Below are positions 62,817 to 64,000 of a stretch of 64,000 nt of DNA, piece after piece. The notes under the pieces are model-generated. The model worked only from the letters and a program-made list of their open reading frames with translations, did not search any database and had not been told where the DNA came from. The DNA lies in contig JAJDUH010000027.1 in NCBI GenBank assembly GCA_022826805.1, positions 1-64,000 on the forward strand. Direction: 5' to 3'. Position 1 is the stretch's first letter. Each line of letters starts with the position of its first letter. The translations under genes were made by a program, and so were the position numbers. Origin of the DNA: Candidatus Poribacteria bacterium. Lineage in GTDB: Bacteria > Poribacteria > WGA-4E > WGA-3G.

Positions 62817-63713
62817 ATGAACACTACACAACTACACAGACTCCTACTCATAATTTTCCTCACCACCACCCTTCTACCATTCGCATCCACCGAGGAACCC
62901 ATTGAATATTATACTCCCGAAAACGTCCGCAAATTCGCCGATTTTCTATATGAACAAGGCGAATTCCTTCGCGCCGCAGGTGAATATCAACGTTATCTTT
63001 TTCATATTTCCGAAAAAGAGGCAGAAAGCGAGCAAATCCGCTATAAAATCGCTCTCTGTTATCGCTTTGCTGGTCAAACCGAACAAGCCATTGAGAATTT
63101 TCAAACGCTTTTACAAACCCATACCAAAAGCCAGTTTGCAAGTCGTGCCTATTATCAAATCGGAGCAACCTATTTTCTTCTAGACCGATTCGAGCAGTCC
63201 ACGCAGTTTTTAGGTGAAGCATTGCCATACATAACAGATACACGGCAACGCGCCGAAGCCGAGCAGCTTATTGGACTTTCTTACCTCATGCAGAAACAGT
63301 GGGCTGAGGCGGGTGAAGTTTTCAAAATATTGCAGAGATCGGATGTCATCTCAGTGAAAGAAAAAGCGTTGGTATATCACAATTATGCCGAGACAGGGGC
63401 ACAGTTACCTACTCGCAGCCCGTTTTTAGCTGGTGTCCTCTCTACAATTGTACCCGGATCAGGACGACTCTACGCAGGTCTCCGTATCGGTGATGCCGTG
63501 ACTTCTCTGATTACTGTCGGTGTAACAGGTTGGCAGGCTTACGACGGGTTCCGAAGAGATGGACTTTCATCGGTGAAAGGATGGACGCTCGGTACGATCA
63601 GCGGTATCTTCTATCTCGGCAACATCTACGGCTCTGTCATTTCGGCACGTGTTTACAATCGTCAGGTGGAAGATGAATTCTTGACAACACTGTCCATAGA
63701 ATTGCCGTATTAA
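62817..63713 (+). CDS. TPR-repeat envelope protein
   Basis: In this 298-aa protein, the signal peptide (LLLIIFLTTTLLPFAST) is followed by TPR-like repeats (about 30-200, such as AIENFQTLLQTHTKSQFA). A C-terminal membrane-like region (GVLSTIVPGSGRLYAG, YLGNIYGSVISARVY) follows. The PGSGRLYAG segment recurs in envelope proteins linked with YidD in several phyla. Together with the LolA-like and YidD-like genes it probably forms an envelope-assembly operon. Confidence 0.75.
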   Translation: MNTTQLHRLLLIIFLTTTLLPFASTEEPIEYYTPENVRKFADFLYEQGEFLRAAGEYQRYLFHISEKEAESEQIRYKIALCYRFAGQTEQAIENFQTLLQTHTKSQFASRAYYQIGATYFLLDRFEQSTQFLGEALPYITDTRQRAEAEQLIGLSYLMQKQWAEAGEVFKILQRSDVISVKEKALVYHNYAETGAQLPTRSPFLAGVLSTIVPGSGRLYAGLRIGDAVTSLITVGVTGWQAYDGFRRDGLSSVKGWTLGTISGIFYLGNIYGSVISARVYNRQVEDEFLTTLSIELPY

Positions 63714-63769
63714 GGCATCCATCACATTTCCCTTACCACTGTTAGGTGAGGTCTCTGTGCCTCGCCAGC

Positions 63770-64000
63770 TTAACGCCGAGCTACGAATTCGGGTTGAGCG
63801 ACTTGCATACTTATCGGTGGTAACCCCGCCGCGATCGCCTCAACGTCGTCTGTAACCATTTCTCCTATTCTGTAAAACGCGGGATCAATACCACCCGCCA
63901 TGTGGCATGTCAACACAGTATTTTCTGTTCTCCGGACGGGATGATCGGGCGGCGGTGGTTCTTCAGGGTAGACATCGATCGTTGCTCGGAATTTACCAGC
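63770..64000 (-). CDS. C-terminus of a D-isomer 2-hydroxyacid dehydrogenase (partial)
   Basis: The frame is open from the right window edge to the TAA at 63770-63772, 76 codons. DVYPEEPPPPDHPVRR and LTCHMAGGID match the C-terminal substrate-binding part of D-2-hydroxyacid dehydrogenases (the usual LTPHIAG context supplies the catalytic His region). The N-terminus and Rossmann domain lie beyond the window. A second dehydrogenase of this family is at 5790. Confidence 0.8.
   Translation of the reverse strand, partial: AGKFRATIDVYPEEPPPPDHPVRRTENTVLTCHMAGGIDPAFYRIGEMVTDDVEAIAAGLPPISMQVAQPEFVARR

Overview
The window looks like chromosome from a Gram-negative, probably Candidatus Poribacteria-like bacterium. 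The reasons are: an Omp85/TamA-type outer-membrane protein; a large secreted protein ending in a type IX-like sorting domain (motif NYPNPFNPETWIPYQL near residue 820); three phytanoyl-CoA dioxygenase family (PhyH) proteins and a sulfatase, families known to be expanded in Poribacteria; and intergenic spacers full of short palindromic repeats. The lineage call is inference. No rRNA, tRNA or CRISPR array was seen.

Layout. 1-140: tail of a probable insertion sequence. 218-8164: housekeeping and transport genes (dicarboxylate symporter, AI-2E-type permease carrying an inserted propeller-like domain, Der GTPase, 2-hydroxyacid dehydrogenase, NCS2 purine permease). 8492-26262: an accessory, defence-like island. 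It starts with a PLD-SNF2 helicase and an adenine-specific methylase, followed by a more AT-rich cassette (Sel1-repeat/trypsin-like protease, PD-(D/E)XK-like protein, two unknown proteins, wHTH-TPR-AlbA_2 protein). It ends with a COG2865-type AlbA_2 regulator and a DUF3696-like ATPase overlapping a PIN-like gene. A 54-bp copy of the methylase 3' end recurs after the cassette, so the cassette lies between direct repeats.

26361-48457: metabolism and cell envelope. This covers PhyH proteins, a DprA/SLOG-like protein, an AlaC-type aminotransferase, sulfatase, endonuclease V, a 50-aa membrane protein, a mazG operon, a nucleotide-sugar epimerase, citramalate synthase, a DacB-like lipoprotein, an exported molybdopterin oxidoreductase and superoxide dismutase, patatin and a fatty-acid desaturase. 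48955-64000: a secreted HExxH protein, an orphan antitoxin-like gene, GTP-PEPCK, Omp85, a radical SAM/B12 protein with a repetitive C-terminal tail, a fused double ABC ATPase, an MNT-HEPN fusion, a small envelope operon (LolA-like, YidD-like, TPR) and the C-terminus of a second 2-hydroxyacid dehydrogenase.

The most unusual non-coding signal is a set of modular hairpin repeats. Each family keeps its flanks and loop length, but the stem sequence differs from copy to copy and both arms change together. Some copies are nested inside one another (8219-8318 and 27301-27363). Two MITE-like elements, and two near-identical promoters in the island that each have a short element directly downstream, add to this. 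Together they suggest a genome actively shaped by small palindromic elements.
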